From contig NC_087069.1 in the NCBI RefSeq assembly GCF_963678635.1, positions 32,081,710-32,145,709 on the forward strand: a stretch of 64,000 nt of DNA, in the 5' to 3' direction. A model generated the notes under the pieces. That model was not told the origin of the DNA. It saw nothing but the letters and a program-made list of their open reading frames with translations, and ran no database searches. The number at the start of each line of letters is the position of its first letter. Positions within the stretch are counted from its first letter, which is position 1. Positions 62,458-64,000 of this stretch are shown here, piece after piece. Source of the stretch: Symsagittifera roscoffensis. Lineage: Eukaryota; Xenacoelomorpha; Acoela; Convolutidae. A program made the position numbers and the translations under genes.

Positions 62458-62758
62458 TTTTCGGATGTCATTGACAAACTAGACGCCCATTGTGGTTTTT
62501 AAAAATTGCTTTAACTTGCCAAAACTTCTATAACTTTTGCGTATGAGCCCTTGTTTTTTGCAAAATGATTTTTTGGATCGCCACGACATATTACTAAGAA
62601 GTTTGTTATGTAAGGTCGCTCATGTAAAAATGGATGTTAACCCGTTTTTACAAGCAGTTTTCTCGGCAGTCAAAGGTGGCTTGGGCGTTTCTTCCGCTCG
62701 TCTACTAGCTTTACCCGCTTTCTTAGCCTCAATTGTAGGAGCGAAAATGTGTTAGGCA
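62458..62758 (+). repeat. 300-bp direct repeat, copy 2 (RT fragment)
   Basis: Second copy of 56878-57178, fused on its left to the copia integrase relic and on its right to the 1.2-kb repeat. It contains GGLGVSSARLLALPAFL, from the other RT family. Confidence 0.85.
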
Positions 62759-62765
62759 ATATTTG

Positions 62766-63966
62766 CGCGGTTTGGCCGAGAACCCTAAATAGTAATGACT
62801 TTGTCGACCCGATGTTATAGGACCAGACAATGAACTTGCTTTGGTAGAGATGTTTAAAAGCATAGTGAAGCTGTCTTTAGACGCTAATCAGTGGTTTCAT
62901 AAGCTAGCTTAATTTTCCGTCGGTCCCGGTTTGTACTTCCGAGCGAATGTCACAGAAAAAAAATTAATTCAAATATCGAAAAAAAACAAACGGAAACGTT
63001 TGTGACGAAGAAGGTCTACAAAAAGTTTAGAGGAACGGAAGTTTTCTTGTTTGTAAATTGTAAAGATCGTAAATTGAACTAGTTTGACAGAGGTCATTGC
63101 TAATTTATGATGTCTGAGAACTGAAAACGCATTAAATAACTTTTACAATCATGCAAATGCCTTGACAGGCGGGAGAAATTTTATACTCTTATACTTCTAT
63201 ATAAGCGCAAATAAAGCTGACATAAGGTGCGAAAATCTGTAATCTGGGTAAAATCAATATCTGTCCAGATTAATGATAGAAACGGGGCAACGCGGGAATC
63301 TCATAAAAACAATTGAACATTGAGAGTAATCAGTTAGTTAATAGTTTTTTCCTTGGTAAAAGTTTTCAAACTAAAGTCCTGTAATTATCTCATAAGACTG
63401 CGAGATCAACTTTGAGTATACTTTTTAAAACATTCATAGATAATTCGAGTATCCAATTTAATTTACACTCAATCCTCGTTCTTTTCCGAGAAAATATGAG
63501 TGGGGCTAATCCTACAGTGGCGACGGAGAAAAATACAAGAGTCAGGAAGAACAAGTATTTTTTTTTAAAAAGATTCAAAACATGTCGGGCATGTCAGGAA
63601 AACTATAAAAATCATAAAAATTATGAAAATCATGTTTACTAGAGAAAACCAGGAAAACTCGACAATAAATTGATCGAGCTTGAATTTTTCTGCTGATTTG
63701 CGTTGTATATTCTCAATTAATCTCTTAGAGCAAGAAAAAAATGGACTGAATTGAACGGAATGTTGAAGATAATTGAGCTGAAAACAATCTTTTTGTGATA
63801 AAAGCGGATAAACTGTAGTAGCAGGGACATAAAAGGTTATTTTAAGCTGAAATCAGCGGGTAAGACCTAGAAAAACTCCAACTACAGGATTAACTTGATA
63901 TAATGTACGGTAGGGTGGGAGTTAGGAATGGCAACGGCAAGTTTGGTTTACAGTATATTGTTTTTG
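62766..63966 (+). repeat. 1.2-kb direct repeat, copy 2
   Basis: Second copy of 58952-60165, with few differences apart from a short replaced segment near 62918-62932. Its LTR-like end and primer-like site are at 63511-63526. Within it the frame 63496-63642 encodes MSGANPTVATEKNTRVRK, a short leader peptide at best. Confidence 0.85.
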
Positions 63967-64000
63967 AAGAAAAAAACTACTTCTGAATATTAACTAATCA
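63967..64000. other. Inverted fragment at the window end
   Basis: ACTTCTGAATATTAACTAATCA is the reverse complement of 60246-60267. The window stops here, so its extent is unknown. Confidence 0.6.

Overview
The window is AT-rich nuclear DNA from an animal. It holds decayed tetraspanin relics, one large single-exon gene with splice-site consensus and an MGA-like cysteine cluster, and many retroelements (Ty3/gypsy, Penelope-like, LINE, Ty1/copia). I cannot name the species. Only about a tenth of the window looks like host coding sequence; the rest is mobile DNA, repeats and featureless AT-rich spacer.

Layout. 1-13.2 kb: no intact gene. It contains degenerate minisatellite blocks that share a CTCGACCCGGGT-type end motif (2477-3487, 5344-5506, 6498-7701), a 180-bp hairpin (5164-5343), two tandem broken tetraspanin relics (about 7.96-9.40 kb) and a 336-bp-period tandem duplication (10578-11216).

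13214-32137: one 18.9-kb LTR retrotransposon, the centrepiece of the window. It has 410-bp LTRs differing at a single base, an AAAT target-site duplication, a tRNA primer-binding site, a 2581-codon fused Gag-Pol in Ty3/gypsy order (CA, zinc knuckle, PR, RT, RNase H, IN), an envelope-like glycoprotein and several accessory frames. These are a basic 155-aa frame overlapping gag, two overlapping small hydrophobic proteins, a 377-codon frame with no ATG, a 34-aa frame, and a 601-aa protein followed by a consensus 79-nt intron. Single in-frame TAA codons interrupt the end of pol and the middle of env, so this copy is probably defective although very young.

32.1-41.9 kb: non-coding, with two diverged copies of a 2-kb-scale repeat and a truncated tRNA-like sequence. 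41.9-46.0 kb (minus): the large host gene.

46.2-64 kb: nested retroelement debris. A Penelope-like element (46568-50750, minus) carries terminal direct repeats, an upstream ORF, and an RT/GIY-YIG ORF with a PHD-type zinc finger inserted between the RT palm motifs. It sits inside a LINE ORF1 with a 7-bp target duplication. A second LINE copy is split by a foldback element and by a 942-bp terminal-inverted-repeat element with a 3-bp target duplication. Further right are a decayed second RT element, a decayed Ty1/copia element and a 1.2-kb LTR-like direct repeat that runs almost to the end of the window.

The order of insertions can be read from the nesting: LINE first, then the Penelope-like element and the foldback/TIR elements. 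The LTR element is independent and the most recent datable event.
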